From positions 62,001 to 126,000 of the forward strand of contig NZ_PJIZ01000005.1 of NCBI RefSeq assembly GCF_021596505.1: a stretch of DNA of 64,000 nt. The letters are read 5' to 3'. Below the pieces are notes generated by a model, which was not told the origin of the DNA, searched no databases, and was given only the letters and a program-made list of their open reading frames with translations. Each line of letters opens with the position of its first letter. Position 1 is the first letter of the stretch. This stretch comes from Nostoc sp. CMAA1605 (lineage in GTDB: Bacteria > Cyanobacteriota > Cyanobacteriia > Cyanobacteriales > Nostocaceae). The position numbers were made by a program, and so were the translations under genes. Shown piece after piece: positions 18,103 through 27,667 of the stretch.

Positions 18103-20373
18103 TTACCTTGTAATTCTCCGCATATAATTGCCCCATAACTGAGCAGCTTGTGCGCTACTGCCGTTAGTGGGTGAATTGTTGTCGTTACCTAACCACACGC
18201 CTGTAACTAGTCGGCGGCTGGGGATAAAACCAATAAACCATAAGTCAACGTTTTTATCGGTTGTACCAGTCTTACCAGCTTCCCCAAGTCCAAGGGCTGC
18301 GCTACGTCCAGTCCCTCTTGTTACTACCCCTTGCATTAAATTAGTCATCTCGTCAGCGACAGCAGTGGGTAAAACTCTTTTGTTGGCTTCTCGGTCTTGG
18401 TCGAAGGAGTAAATGACACGACAGGTTTTAAAATCATTGCGATCGCGGCAATCACTGCTGTCTAAAATCCTACTAATAGCATGGGGAGGATTCCATACGC
18501 CCTGATTGCCAATGGCACCAAATGCGCCAGTCATTTCTAAAACATTGACTACACTTTGACCCAATATCAAACCCGGTACCGGGTCAAGAGATGACTTTAC
18601 CCCTAAACGCTGTGCCATTGACACCACTTTATCTAAACCCACTTCCCTACCCACTCGCAAAGCAATAGGGTTTTCTGAAAGTGCCAAGCCAGTAGCAATA
18701 TCTAAACTTATATCTGCTCCTGAACGACAAGGCCGATAAGTAAAGCCTTGCCAAGTTAAAGGAGAACAGGAATATGTCCTAGATGCTGGTATACCTTGGA
18801 CGAGGGCTTGGGTATAGGCAAAAATTTTAAATGTAGAACCTGGTTGACGTTTCGCTTGTACAGCCCGATTAAACTGACTTTGGCGGTAGTCTGTGCCTCC
18901 CACCATAGCCAAAATACCACCAGTTCTAGTATCTAAAGTGACCATTCCCCCTTGAGAAAAGCGAAAGGTTGAACCTGCTGTTCTGACAGAATTTTGCAGA
19001 GATGCTTCTGCTTGAGCTTGAATTCTCGGATCTAGCTGAGTTTCAATGATGTAATTTCCTTCCCTGGCTGCACCTTCACCCAGAATGTTTTCTAATTCCA
19101 CAAATACATAATCATAAAAATAAGGTGCAATGGTCTTAGCTTGCTGCTCACAAACTTTGGGACTGACTTGTACTGTGGATCTTCTGGCGCGGTTAGCCTC
19201 TTCTTGGCTAATTTTGCCCATTTCTAGCATCCGTTTAATTACACGGTTGCGATAGTCGGCTGCATCCAGTTTCCTTGGCCCATCTCCACAAAAGTTAAAC
19301 GCATTGGGAGCTGGTAAAATACCCACTAAAGTCGCGGCTTCTGCTAGATTTAAATCCTTGGCTGATTTATCAAAGTAATATTTAGCAGCATCTTCAAATC
19401 CAGAGGTATCCGCCCCTAAAAATACCCGATTTAAATAAGTCAGCAAAATTTCATCTTTGCTGTAAAAGGCTTCTAATTTCAAAGAAACAATGGCTTCTCT
19501 GACTTTGCGCCCAATGGAGTCTTGCGCGCCCACATATTCCCGAAATAAACTTCTAGACACCTGCTGGGTGATGGTACTAGCTCCCTGCTGGACATCTCCA
19601 CTCCGGGTATTAATCAACACAGCCCGTAAAACACCCAAGGGGTCAACCCCGATGTGCCAATAATAGCGGCTATCTTCCGAAGCAATCACCGCCGACGGCA
19701 AATAAGGCCCAAAATCTTCTAACCGCTTCATATCTACGTGAGCCACTGTCCTGGGTTCACGTAAAGGGGTACTACCATCACGGGCGTATACTACCACAGG
19801 CGCACGGGTCGCTGTGGGTAGAGGACGGACGCGAAATTTTAAAGATTCCACCCCAATTACCAACCCTAGCAAGGCACTCACACCAGCTACACCATAACCA
19901 GTCCAAGTTGCGGCTTTGACGTACCACGGTGGCGGATCGACATATTGTAAACGCACTGAGGCCGCTAATTCTGGCGGGCCGAGGGTGAGAATATCGCCAT
20001 GACGTAGTTCTAAATTATTAACGCGTCGCTTACCGCGATAAATGCCATTCGTCGAGTTTTCATCCTTAATCACAAACACGGGTTTACGGTGTGAAGAATC
20101 CCGCGATAAGGACAGATGAATTTGGCTGACAACGGGGTTGCGGATGACTATATCACAGGATTTGGAACTGCGCCCTAGAAGATAGCGATCGCCCAACAAT
20201 GGATATATCTCTGCCTTATCTGCTCCGGCATCCTGCACCCAGAGTTCTGGTACCTTGGCATTAGGCTTGAGTGCCAATTTAGAAAAGTCAACCCTAGCTT
20301 GAATCGTATGTACTGCTTGAGTCAGTTGACCAAGTAACGTTTGTGGCTTTTGGGGAGGTTGGGGAGAGTTCAT
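18103..20373 (-). CDS. FHA-domain class A penicillin-binding protein (transglycosylase/transpeptidase)
   Basis: Bifunctional peptidoglycan synthase of the cytoplasmic membrane, 756 aa. It carries an unusual N-terminal FHA domain (about 65-140: LLGRSSKSCDIVI, VSQIHLSLSRD, NSTNGIYRG), which in other proteins binds phosphothreonine. A transmembrane helix follows at about 158-176, then the GT51 glycosyltransferase (EDSRYYWHIGVDPLGVLRA, GASTITQQVSR). The transpeptidase has SxxK as STFK in KRQPGSTFKIF, the ALSEN motif and the KTGTT box. All catalytic motifs are intact. FHA-PBP fusions are known in cyanobacteria. The FHA domain faces the cytoplasm, so activity could respond to Ser/Thr kinases such as the one at 10923-13103; that link is inference. 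Confidence 0.95.
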   Translation of the reverse strand: MNSPQPPQKPQTLLGQLTQAVHTIQARVDFSKLALKPNAKVPELWVQDAGADKAEIYPLLGDRYLLGRSSKSCDIVIRNPVVSQIHLSLSRDSSHRKPVFVIKDENSTNGIYRGKRRVNNLELRHGDILTLGPPELAASVRLQYVDPPPWYVKAATWTGYGVAGVSALLGLVIGVESLKFRVRPLPTATRAPVVVYARDGSTPLREPRTVAHVDMKRLEDFGPYLPSAVIASEDSRYYWHIGVDPLGVLRAVLINTRSGDVQQGASTITQQVSRSLFREYVGAQDSIGRKVREAIVSLKLEAFYSKDEILLTYLNRVFLGADTSGFEDAAKYYFDKSAKDLNLAEAATLVGILPAPNAFNFCGDGPRKLDAADYRNRVIKRMLEMGKISQEEANRARRSTVQVSPKVCEQQAKTIAPYFYDYVFVELENILGEGAAREGNYIIETQLDPRIQAQAEASLQNSVRTAGSTFRFSQGGMVTLDTRTGGILAMVGGTDYRQSQFNRAVQAKRQPGSTFKIFAYTQALVQGIPASRTYSCSPLTWQGFTYRPCRSGADISLDIATGLALSENPIALRVGREVGLDKVVSMAQRLGVKSSLDPVPGLILGQSVVNVLEMTGAFGAIGNQGVWNPPHAISRILDSSDCRDRNDFKTCRVIYSFDQDREANKRVLPTAVADEMTNLMQGVVTRGTGRSAALGLGEAGKTGTTDKNVDLWFIGFIPSRRLVTGVWLGNDNNSPTNGSSAQAAQLWGNYMRRITR

Positions 20374-20819
20374 CGGCTACTTACATCACAGTGAAGAGTG
20401 AAGAATCGGGTTAATGGCAGTTTCTCTGATTGGTCTTACACCATTTTACTCATAAGCCAAAACATTAATTGGCTATACGGAATTATTGCCGATTCAATCT
20501 TACATCAAGAGATTGTATCTCAAGTAAATTTACTTGATTATTTCGTTACTCATTAATACCAATTAAAATCTTGAATTATCCGGCAAAATGGTTATTTAAC
20601 CTGATTTTTAGTTATCCAATCGCATCATATATTACTTACCCTTTTTAGTATTTATTACAACTTTGAACCACAAACTAATCTTTGAAGTTCTATTACCCTG
20701 CACATCCACATAACATTACAACAAAAGCAAACATCCCCATTTAGGAATATTTTCAAAAAATCTATTGTCTGTTTTAATGGTGCGAGTGTTCCGTTTCCGT
20801 TAAGGTTAAGTTCAGAATT
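20374..20819. other. divergent intergenic region with a 16-bp palindrome
   Basis: This 446-bp region separates the PBP gene (minus) from the secreted repeat protein gene (plus). It holds no reading frame. A perfect palindrome CAAGTAAATTTACTTG lies at 20521-20536 and could be an operator. Confidence 0.45.
20521..20536. promoter_or_regulatory. perfect 16-bp palindrome, possible operator
   Basis: CAAGTAAATTTACTTG is fully self-complementary. It lies 148 bp before the PBP start and 283 bp before the repeat protein start. No known regulator motif was recognised. Confidence 0.3.
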
Positions 20820-21473
20820 ATGGGAAAATCTCTGACCCTGATTGGTACAGCCCTGACTTTGGCAATCACAGCTAACATGGCTTTGGCTCAATCTAGTAAA
20901 TCCCCTATTGCTCAATCTAGTAGCTCATCTACAAGTTCACCAACGGAAATCAAATTGTCCCCAGAAGGATTTAAAATTCTGTGTGAACGTTTTCCACTCA
21001 ACTCTCGTTGTGCAGGTAATCAGTCTACTACACCTACCGCACCCAGCGCGCCTGGTAGCACTGAAGTAGAAACCCAACCCAGCGAAAGCACCACTCCCGC
21101 ACCAGGAAATACCACAGCACCAGAATCTACTACTCCTGGAAGCACAACAGCACCAGAATCTACTACTCCTGAAAGCACCACTCCCGCACCAGGAAATACC
21201 ACAGCACCAGAATCTACTACTCCTGAAAGCACCACTCCCGCACCAGGAAATATCACAACACCAGAATCTACTACTCCTGAAAGCACCACTCCCGCACCAG
21301 GAAATATCACAGCACCAGAATCTACCACTCCTGAAAGCACCACTCCCGCACCAGGAAATATCACAGCACCAGAATCTACTACTCCTGGAAGCACCACTCC
21401 CGCACCGGAAAGTGCATCTCCAAACCAACTTCCCGGCTCTGATTTACCTTCAACTCCTGCTACTGGAAAGTAA
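20820..21473 (+). CDS. secreted Pro/Thr-rich repeat protein
   Basis: This 217-aa exported protein has a clear signal peptide: basic start, hydrophobic core LTLIGTALTLAITANMA and cleavage after ALA at residue 23. A short conserved segment follows (about 35-65), with FKILCERFPLNSRC containing two cysteines. Residues 80-200 are tandem repeats of an 18-residue unit built from ESTTPESTTPAPGN and T/ITAP or TTP. The region is likely extended and extracellular, possibly glycosylated or wall-associated. The N-terminal Cys pair resembles small secreted cyanobacterial proteins I cannot name. The repeat DNA (54-bp units) is nearly identical, so copy number may vary between strains. A strong terminator follows. 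Confidence 0.8.
   Translation: MGKSLTLIGTALTLAITANMALAQSSKSPIAQSSSSSTSSPTEIKLSPEGFKILCERFPLNSRCAGNQSTTPTAPSAPGSTEVETQPSESTTPAPGNTTAPESTTPGSTTAPESTTPESTTPAPGNTTAPESTTPESTTPAPGNITTPESTTPESTTPAPGNITAPESTTPESTTPAPGNITAPESTTPGSTTPAPESASPNQLPGSDLPSTPATGK
21090..21400. repeat. 54-bp in-frame repeats in the secreted protein gene
   Basis: About five near-identical 54-bp units, each with shorter internal repeats, encode the 18-residue motif. The long antisense frames through this stretch are by-products of the repeat. Confidence 0.9.
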
Positions 21474-21573
21474 AAGTGCTGCGACTCTGTTAAGGAATCA
21501 ATTTTCTGTAGAGAAGGTGATTTCTCACCTCTCTCTTCCTGAAACAACCAAGTATCTGAAATTAAGACTTTTT

Positions 21574-21608
21574 AAGGAACAAGTTTTTCCAGCTTGTTCC
21601 TTTTTTTT
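21574..21608 (+). terminator. rho-independent terminator of the secreted repeat protein gene
   Basis: AAGGAACAAG (21574-21583) pairs with CTTGTTCCTT (21593-21602), followed by eight Ts in total. Confidence 0.93.
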
Positions 21609-21626
21609 CATGAATTGACAACTCTG

Positions 21627-22151
21627 TTAATGCACTCTGCGATTGGAACTAGGTGTTTTTTGCAGGGAAGCAATTAATAAACAAACAATACCTATACTAA
21701 TAAATGAATCTGCCACGTTAAATATAGCAAAATTAATCAGTCGAAAATCAAAAAAATCAACTACATAGCCTAAAGCAAATCGATCAATACCATTACCTAT
21801 GGCACCACCTAAGATAAAGCCATATCCTATCTGCTCCCAACGATTTAAAACTGGCCCAAACAAAGCCCATGCTATTAACACTAAACTGACTACTAAGGAT
21901 AGCCAGCGTAATAAATCTATTTGTCCGCTTAGTATGCTAAAGGCTGCACCAGGATTTTCTGCGTAGGTCAAATGAAAGATACCTTGTAAGAGTGGTAGGG
22001 TGTGTCTATCGTAGGTCAAGCCGGTTTTCGGATTAGTGACAGTTTCCAACGGCCAAGACGCAACTACTTCTACCACCCAGTATTTTGTTAATTGGTCTAA
22101 AATGACGATGACAAAAGCAAGACTTAGAAAAAGAGGATTTTTGAAACGCAT
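21627..22151 (-). CDS. lspA: lipoprotein signal peptidase (signal peptidase II)
   Basis: The enzyme cleaves signal peptides of lipid-modified prolipoproteins at the cytoplasmic membrane. Length is 174 aa with four hydrophobic segments. The aspartic protease motifs are visible: DQLTKYW near 19, ENPGAAFS near 66, and the catalytic pair in GNGIDR and FNVADSF. It would serve lipoproteins such as PstS and the binding protein at 40374. It convergently faces the terminator of the secreted repeat protein. bioY lies 75 bp upstream on the same strand, so the two could form a small operon. Confidence 0.97.
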   Translation of the reverse strand: MRFKNPLFLSLAFVIVILDQLTKYWVVEVVASWPLETVTNPKTGLTYDRHTLPLLQGIFHLTYAENPGAAFSILSGQIDLLRWLSLVVSLVLIAWALFGPVLNRWEQIGYGFILGGAIGNGIDRFALGYVVDFFDFRLINFAIFNVADSFISIGIVCLLIASLQKTPSSNRRVH

Positions 22152-22226
22152 GAAACTAGGGGGTAGAGGATCAGGACTAAGAATTGGAGCGCAGGTACTA
22201 AAAAATACTAGCTTCTAACCCTACAA

Positions 22227-22814
22227 CTAATAAAACATTAAGTGTCGCAACACATATGCTACTACGGTGACTGCACAAACTATAGCTAGCTGACTAGGTA
22301 TAGCAAACCAAGAATAATTGAGAATAGTTTGTGTTAATAGAGGATTATCCAAACCTTGCCCTTGAAAAGCATGACTAACAATTAAATAAATAATTCCACA
22401 CAGATGGATTGTTAACAAGCCGCAAATACAGCTAAATGTTAGCGTTTCTAACTTCGGCCTGGTTTGAAAAGCCACAAAGCCACAAATCCATGCACCAGGA
22501 ATAAATCCTAATAAGTAGCCAAATTGAGATAATCTAACGTAGCCAACACCGCCGCCATCAACAAATACAGGGTGTAGAGCTAACCCCATTACTAAATAAG
22601 CAATTTGTGACAGCGCGCCAGCATTTTGTCCTCCCAGGCAGCCTATTAATAGCACCGCACCAATTTGATAAGAGACACCTAAAGAAACAGTTTTAATTCC
22701 ATGTTGACTCCAACTCCAGGGTAAGCTGATACTGTGGGCTTCGAGAAAAGTACCACCTATTGTCAAGAGTAAGCCAATCATAGACCAGAGCAATTGATTG
22801 GAAGCGGCAAACAT
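22227..22814 (-). CDS. bioY: biotin transporter BioY (ECF S component)
   Basis: A 195-aa membrane protein with about six hydrophobic segments, the substrate-binding part of an energy-coupling-factor biotin importer. The family region LLIGCLGGQNAGALSQIAYL and the Gly-rich GGGVGYVRLSQFGYLLGF with the following PGAW are recognisable. The energising EcfA/EcfT parts are not nearby; BioY alone can work or share a common module. lspA follows on the same strand after 75 bp. The start at 22812-22814 leaves a normal N-terminus. Confidence 0.9.
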   Translation of the reverse strand: MFAASNQLLWSMIGLLLTIGGTFLEAHSISLPWSWSQHGIKTVSLGVSYQIGAVLLIGCLGGQNAGALSQIAYLVMGLALHPVFVDGGGVGYVRLSQFGYLLGFIPGAWICGFVAFQTRPKLETLTFSCICGLLTIHLCGIIYLIVSHAFQGQGLDNPLLTQTILNYSWFAIPSQLAIVCAVTVVAYVLRHLMFY

Positions 22815-23411
22815 TGATTATGAGGCCAAAGGAAAACTAACAGCAACCAGTATAGGCATTAATCTATGTAACTGGGACTCTTGCTGATACCCTCAAGTAG
22901 TGGAGATTTGCATTTCTAGTTTGTGGTAACAGTTCATTTTTTTGCATTTTGATTTAATTGTTGCCTTATGGGATTGCCTTAGATATTGTGGTAAAATAAT
23001 TGACAGTATTGTTGGTGTTTATGCGTGCTAACTAGGCGATCGCTCACATCTCCAAGAGTTTTATAAACTAGATTTCGTGCCATAATTACGAGGTCTTACC
23101 TAAGCTTTCTAACTTCTCTTGGCATTACAATTATTTTGTAAGTGAAAATGAAAAATTTTTCAGTATAAATACAGATTTATTTTTGCTTCATGTAAAAATA
23201 AATCTAGTGGTCAAGAGTGGTTTTTCTGGTGATAACTTCTTCATTGACTAAGGCTTCTGAATAGAAATTAATAGATTTTTGTGAATACACATTATAGATT
23301 GTGAAATGTTCGGTGAACAACAAATAATGATTAATGGGTATAAAATTTATCTAGTTAGTTTCCTAAATAAGTCAGTATCCTAATCTAAAAAAAATATATT
23401 CTTTCTTTTTT
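22815..23411. other. intergenic between bioY and pstS, no gene seen
   Basis: About 600 A/T-rich bases separate the divergent bioY and pst units. I saw no credible frame or RNA gene, and no biotin-type operator. The Pho box lies at its right end. Confidence 0.45.
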
Positions 23412-23441
23412 GTTAACCTTTCCTTAACTTTAAATACCACT
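23412..23441 (+). promoter_or_regulatory. Pho box upstream of pstS
   Basis: GTTAACCT (23412-23419) and CTTAACTT (23423-23430) are spaced by three bases, followed at the same spacing by the weaker ATACCACT. This matches the cyanobacterial Pho box of 8-bp direct repeats bound by SphR/PhoB. The operon should be induced by phosphate starvation. Confidence 0.8.
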
Positions 23442-23466
23442 CATAGGAGGTAGTTTAGAAACGCCT

Positions 23467-23490
23467 ATGTGGAAATTCACTCACAATTGA
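23467..23490 (+). promoter_or_regulatory. possible leader mini-ORF before pstS
   Basis: ATG at 23467 opens a 7-codon frame (MWKFTHN) ending 6 bp before the pstS start. An AGGAGG sits at 23445-23450, 16 bases before it, which is too far for an ideal ribosome site. Function is uncertain. Confidence 0.25.
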
Positions 23491-23496
23491 CAATCT

Positions 23497-24681
23497 ATGC
23501 TTTCACGTCTACAGACAAAAAAAATTAACCGTGTTCCGGTCTTAATCTCCGTATTAGCACTAGCAGCAGGTTTAGCTGCTTGTGGTGGACAGCAAGCAGC
23601 AGACAATGGTAATACTACTAATGATGCTTCCTCTGGTACCACTAAGGATGCTACAGCTTCTAATCCTGCAAAATTAGATTTAGGTGGTAATGTCTCTTTG
23701 ACAGGAGCAGGTGCATCTTTTCCTGCACCTTTATATCAAAGTTGGTTCACAGACGTAAACAAAAAGTATCCTAATTTGCAAATCAACTACCAGTCAGTAG
23801 GTAGCGGTGCTGGTGTCGAGCAATTTACCAAAGGGACTGTAGACTTTGGAGCCAGCGACGTGGCAATGAAGGATGAAGAAATCCAAAAAGTGCCAGCAGA
23901 TAAAGGTGTAATACTACTACCCATGACAGCAGGTAGTATTGTTTTAGCTTACAACTTGCCTGATGTTGGCGAACTCAAATTACCACGGGCTGTTTATGTT
24001 GACATCCTACTGGGTAACATTAAAAAATGGAACGACCCCAAAATAGCAGCTGCCAACCCAGAAGCCAAGTTACCTGACCAACCGATTACAGTAATTTATC
24101 GCTCTGATGGTAGCGGTACTACAGGTGTATTTACCAAACACCTCAGTGCTATTAGTCCAGACTGGAAAAGCAAAGTAGGCGATGGTAAAACCGTTAATTG
24201 GCCTACTGGGGTGGGTGCTAAAGGTAATGAAGGTGTAACCGCACAAATTCAGCAAACACAAGGTTCGATTGGTTATGTTGAATACGGCTACGCTAAACAA
24301 AATAACTTAAAGTTTGCTGCTTTAGAAAACAAAGGTGGAAAATTCGTAGTTCCGACTGAAGATTCAGCCGCTAAAACCTTAGAGTCTGTAACTCTACCAG
24401 AAAACTTAAGAGCTTTTATTACTGATCCTGAAGGTGCTGACTCTTATCCTGTAGTCACATATTCATGGATTATGGTTTACAAGAAATATCCTGACGCAGC
24501 TAAGGCTAAAGCCATCGAAGCCATGATTGAGTATGGCTTAACTGAAGGACAAAAAGTAGCTGCTGAATTAGGATATGTGCCTTTACCTCAAAACGTCGTT
24601 CAAAAAGTTGCTACTGCTGCTGACCAAATCAGCCCAGATTATAAAATTGCTGTTGGTAGCAGTACAAGTGCTAGCAAATAG
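23497..24681 (+). CDS. pstS: phosphate ABC transporter, substrate-binding lipoprotein
   Basis: PstS captures phosphate in the periplasm for the PstCAB importer. It has a lipoprotein signal peptide with lipobox LAAC, Cys29 being the lipid site. The mature protein follows a Ser/Thr/Asn linker with LTGAGASFPAPLYQSWF, VGSGAGVEQF and DFGASD, then the phosphate-binding RSDGSGTTGVF. Length 394 aa is normal. It heads pstS-C-A-B under a Pho box; a 230-bp spacer separates it from pstC, so pstS may also be transcribed alone and in excess. No hairpin was seen in that spacer. Confidence 0.97.
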   Translation: MLSRLQTKKINRVPVLISVLALAAGLAACGGQQAADNGNTTNDASSGTTKDATASNPAKLDLGGNVSLTGAGASFPAPLYQSWFTDVNKKYPNLQINYQSVGSGAGVEQFTKGTVDFGASDVAMKDEEIQKVPADKGVILLPMTAGSIVLAYNLPDVGELKLPRAVYVDILLGNIKKWNDPKIAAANPEAKLPDQPITVIYRSDGSGTTGVFTKHLSAISPDWKSKVGDGKTVNWPTGVGAKGNEGVTAQIQQTQGSIGYVEYGYAKQNNLKFAALENKGGKFVVPTEDSAAKTLESVTLPENLRAFITDPEGADSYPVVTYSWIMVYKKYPDAAKAKAIEAMIEYGLTEGQKVAAELGYVPLPQNVVQKVATAADQISPDYKIAVGSSTSASK

Positions 24682-24911
24682 TGATTTGTCTGGAACTATT
24701 ACGAACAGGTAACAGAGTTGATTGTGCATGAATGGATTGATGCCGTGTTGTACTAGTTAATCTCATTTCATGTGTCGCGTTGTGGGTTGATGAACGCATA
24801 AAAACTTAATCATTCTGGGTTCTTATGGTTTTGAACACGGCAGCGACAATCACTTAGTAATCTGGTTGCTTCTCACATTTATCTCTGATTTAATTTTTAC
24901 AGTCAGTCGTC

Positions 24912-25862
24912 ATGGCTACAAATTCTCAGAATCTGCCGGCAGCTATTAAAAATCGCTCCGATGTAGAGCGATCATTAGACCGAGGTTTTATTTGGCTGAC
25001 TCGAATTTTTGCGATCGCGATCGCAGGTACTCTATTATGGATTACCCTCCAGGTCATGGTTGATGCTTGGCCAGCCATCCAAAAGTTTGGTCTTGGCTTC
25101 CTTGCCCAAAGCACCTGGAACCCTGTCAATGAAACCTACGGGGTGCTACCTCAAATCTATGGAACCCTCGTCAGTGCTTTTATTGGGTTACTATTAGCCG
25201 TACCTATCGGTGTAGGTACGGCTGTACTATTAAGTGAAGACTTTCTGCCAGGTAAAGTACGCACCGTCTTAGTGTTTCTGGTAGAATTACTAGCAGCTAT
25301 TCCCAGTGTAGTGTACGGTGTCTGGGGAATTTTTGTACTAGTACCAATTTTAACTAACTTGGGGAAATGGCTAAATGGCAGTTTTGGCTGGTTGCCCATT
25401 TTCAGCACCCCCCCTACTGGGCCAGGAATGTTACCTGCGGGCGTGATTCTCGCCATCATGACCTTACCGATCATCACAGCTATTTCTCGTGATGCACTCA
25501 TTTCCGTACCGCCCAGTTTAAGACAAGCCTCTTTAGGACTAGGCGCGACACGGTGGGAAACAATTCTTCAAGTTCTCATTCCCTCAGCATTCTCTGGTAT
25601 TGTCAGTGCTGTGATGTTGGCACTTGGTCGAGCAATGGGAGAAACAATGGCTGTGACTATGTTGATTGGTAATTCTAACAATGTCAACATCTCATTGTTA
25701 GCACCAGCCAATACCATTTCATCCCTACTAGCTAACCAATTTGCCGAAGCCAATGGTTTACAAGTTGCGGCTTTGATGTATGCAGCTTTAGTGTTATTTG
25801 TTTTGACCCTTGTGGTCAATATTTTAGCTGAATTTGTCGTGCTGCGAGTCAAACGCATATAG
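24912..25862 (+). CDS. pstC: phosphate ABC transporter permease PstC
   Basis: Inner-membrane permease of 316 aa with six hydrophobic segments. The first helix is near residues 29-50 and the binding-protein-dependent transport region follows, with SLGLGATRWETILQVLIPSA forming the EAA loop that contacts PstB. It pairs with PstA to make the phosphate channel. The ORF includes overlapping HIP1-type GATCGCGATCGC bases near 25012. It lies 21 bp before pstA, in the same operon. Confidence 0.97.
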   Translation: MATNSQNLPAAIKNRSDVERSLDRGFIWLTRIFAIAIAGTLLWITLQVMVDAWPAIQKFGLGFLAQSTWNPVNETYGVLPQIYGTLVSAFIGLLLAVPIGVGTAVLLSEDFLPGKVRTVLVFLVELLAAIPSVVYGVWGIFVLVPILTNLGKWLNGSFGWLPIFSTPPTGPGMLPAGVILAIMTLPIITAISRDALISVPPSLRQASLGLGATRWETILQVLIPSAFSGIVSAVMLALGRAMGETMAVTMLIGNSNNVNISLLAPANTISSLLANQFAEANGLQVAALMYAALVLFVLTLVVNILAEFVVLRVKRI

Positions 25863-25883
25863 CTTTGTTGTGGATGAATATTT

Positions 25884-26765
25884 ATGACTGCTCATTTTCC
25901 TGAAAGGGCTTTAACTCGCGTTACCACATCTCCCCGCACCATGTTTAACACCGCGATGACGGGAGTAGCATTTGCTTGTGGGTTATTGGCACTATTGCCT
26001 TTATTTGCGGTACTGTCCTATGTCTTAATTCAAGGTTTTAGCAGCCTCAATTTCCGTATCTTTACAGAACTACCGCCAGCCCCTTTAAGGGGACAAGGTG
26101 GTTTTGGTAACGCTATTTTGGGAACGCTATTAATGGTAGGTATCGGTGCATCAATTAGTATTCCTGTAGGTGTAATTGCTGCCATCTATTTAACAGAATT
26201 TAGTTCTGGTAAACTGGCTAGATGGATACGTTTTGCTACCAACGTATTAAGCGGAGTTCCTTCCATTATTGCGGGGGTATTTGCTTATGGGGTTGTGGTT
26301 TTAACCTTAGTAAAATTCAATCTCGGCTCATATTCAGCACTGGGTGGGGGGTTTGCACTCTCAATATTGATGCTACCCATTATTGTGAGAACCACCGATG
26401 AAGCCTTGCAGCTAGTATCGCAAGATTTACGCCAAGCTTCAGTAGGTTTAGGGGCTACTAATTTTCAGACTGTCATACAAGTTGTCTTACCTGCGGCCTT
26501 ACCAGCCATTGTTACAGGAACTACATTAGCGATCGCCCGTGCAGCCGGAGAAACTGCACCTTTATTGTTTACCGCCTTATTTTCATCATTTTGGCCAGAT
26601 AGCTTATTTAAACCGACAGCATCCCTGGCTGTTTTGGTGTTTAACTTCGCTATTTCTCCCTATAAGAACTGGCAAGCCTTAGCTTGGGCTGCTTCTTTGA
26701 TTTTGGTCTTGATGGTGTTAGTCACTAGTATCATCGCTCGTTGGGCAACCCGCCAGAAAGCTTAG
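25884..26765 (+). CDS. pstA: phosphate ABC transporter permease PstA
   Basis: Partner of PstC, 293 aa, with about six membrane spans. The EAA-like loop ASVGLGATNFQTVIQVVLPA is present, as is the PstA-typical AAGETAPLLFTALF. The first span is near residues 28-53. It follows pstC by 21 bp and precedes pstB by 66 bp, consistent with one transcript. Confidence 0.97.
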   Translation: MTAHFPERALTRVTTSPRTMFNTAMTGVAFACGLLALLPLFAVLSYVLIQGFSSLNFRIFTELPPAPLRGQGGFGNAILGTLLMVGIGASISIPVGVIAAIYLTEFSSGKLARWIRFATNVLSGVPSIIAGVFAYGVVVLTLVKFNLGSYSALGGGFALSILMLPIIVRTTDEALQLVSQDLRQASVGLGATNFQTVIQVVLPAALPAIVTGTTLAIARAAGETAPLLFTALFSSFWPDSLFKPTASLAVLVFNFAISPYKNWQALAWAASLILVLMVLVTSIIARWATRQKA

Positions 26766-26831
26766 AGACAAATTTTTTCTAGCTTTGGCAAGATTGCTTT
26801 GCTTTCTTTTTAACGCACACCAAAACAATAT

Positions 26832-27638
26832 ATGGCTACTAACATTAGCACAGTGAATAGTACAGAGACCGTTTTAAAAACGGAGAACTTGAATGTCTAC
26901 TATGGTAAATTTCTGGCTTTACAGAATATTTGGTTAGACATTCCCAAAAATAAAGTTACAGCTTTCATTGGCCCTTCTGGTTGCGGTAAAAGTACCTTAC
27001 TGCGATGCTATAACCGTCTCAATGACCTAATTGAATCATTCCGCGCAGAAGGGAAGATTTTCTATTATGACAAAAACTTATACGCACCCGATATCGACCC
27101 CGTAGAAGTACGTCGTCGCATTGGGATGGTGTTTCAAAGACCAAACCCATTCCCCAAATCAATTTATGACAACATTGCTTTTGGAGCTAAAATCAACGGC
27201 TACAAAGGTAATATGGATGAGTTGGTAGAAAGAAGCTTACGCCAAGCCGCCTTATGGGATGAAGTCAAAGATAAACTCAGACAAAGTGGCTCATCTTTAT
27301 CTGGTGGACAACAGCAAAGATTATGTATTGCACGAGCGGTAGCAGTGCAACCCGAAATCATCCTGATGGATGAACCTTGTTCAGCGTTAGACCCCATCTC
27401 TACCCTGCGGGTAGAAGAACTGATTCATGAATTGAAAGAGCAATATACTATTGTGATTGTGACTCACAATATGCAGCAAGCTGCACGAGTCTCCGACATG
27501 ACAGCCTTTTTCAACGTCCGTTCCACAGAAACCGGAGGTCGTATCGGCTACTTAGTAGAATATGATGCCACAGAAGTCATTTTCAACAATCCCAAGCAAG
27601 AAGACACTAGAGATTACGTCAGTGGTAGATTCGGTTAA
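26832..27638 (+). CDS. pstB: phosphate ABC transporter ATP-binding protein PstB
   Basis: ATPase that powers phosphate import, 268 aa. Walker [10 protein letters not shown] (about 47-55), the Q-loop [20 protein letters not shown], signature [14 protein letters not shown] and Walker [14 protein letters not shown] are intact. The RPNPFP segment is diagnostic for PstB among ABC ATPases. It is the last gene of the pst operon and is followed by a terminator. No phoU is adjacent. Confidence 0.98.
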   Translation: MATNISTVNSTETVLKTENLNVYYGKFLALQNIWLDIPKNKVTAFIGPSGCGKSTLLRCYNRLNDLIESFRAEGKIFYYDKNLYAPDIDPVEVRRRIGMVFQRPNPFPKSIYDNIAFGAKINGYKGNMDELVERSLRQAALWDEVKDKLRQSGSSLSGGQQQRLCIARAVAVQPEIILMDEPCSALDPISTLRVEELIHELKEQYTIVIVTHNMQQAARVSDMTAFFNVRSTETGGRIGYLVEYDATEVIFNNPKQEDTRDYVSGRFG

Positions 27639-27667
27639 GTATCATCAATAAATATTGCGACAGATGG

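Noticed and set aside
20937..21547. Long antisense frames rich in Cys/Trp/Ser or Val/Gly opposite the secreted repeat protein
   Set aside because: They are periodic shadows of the 54-bp repeat, without start signals or sensible composition.
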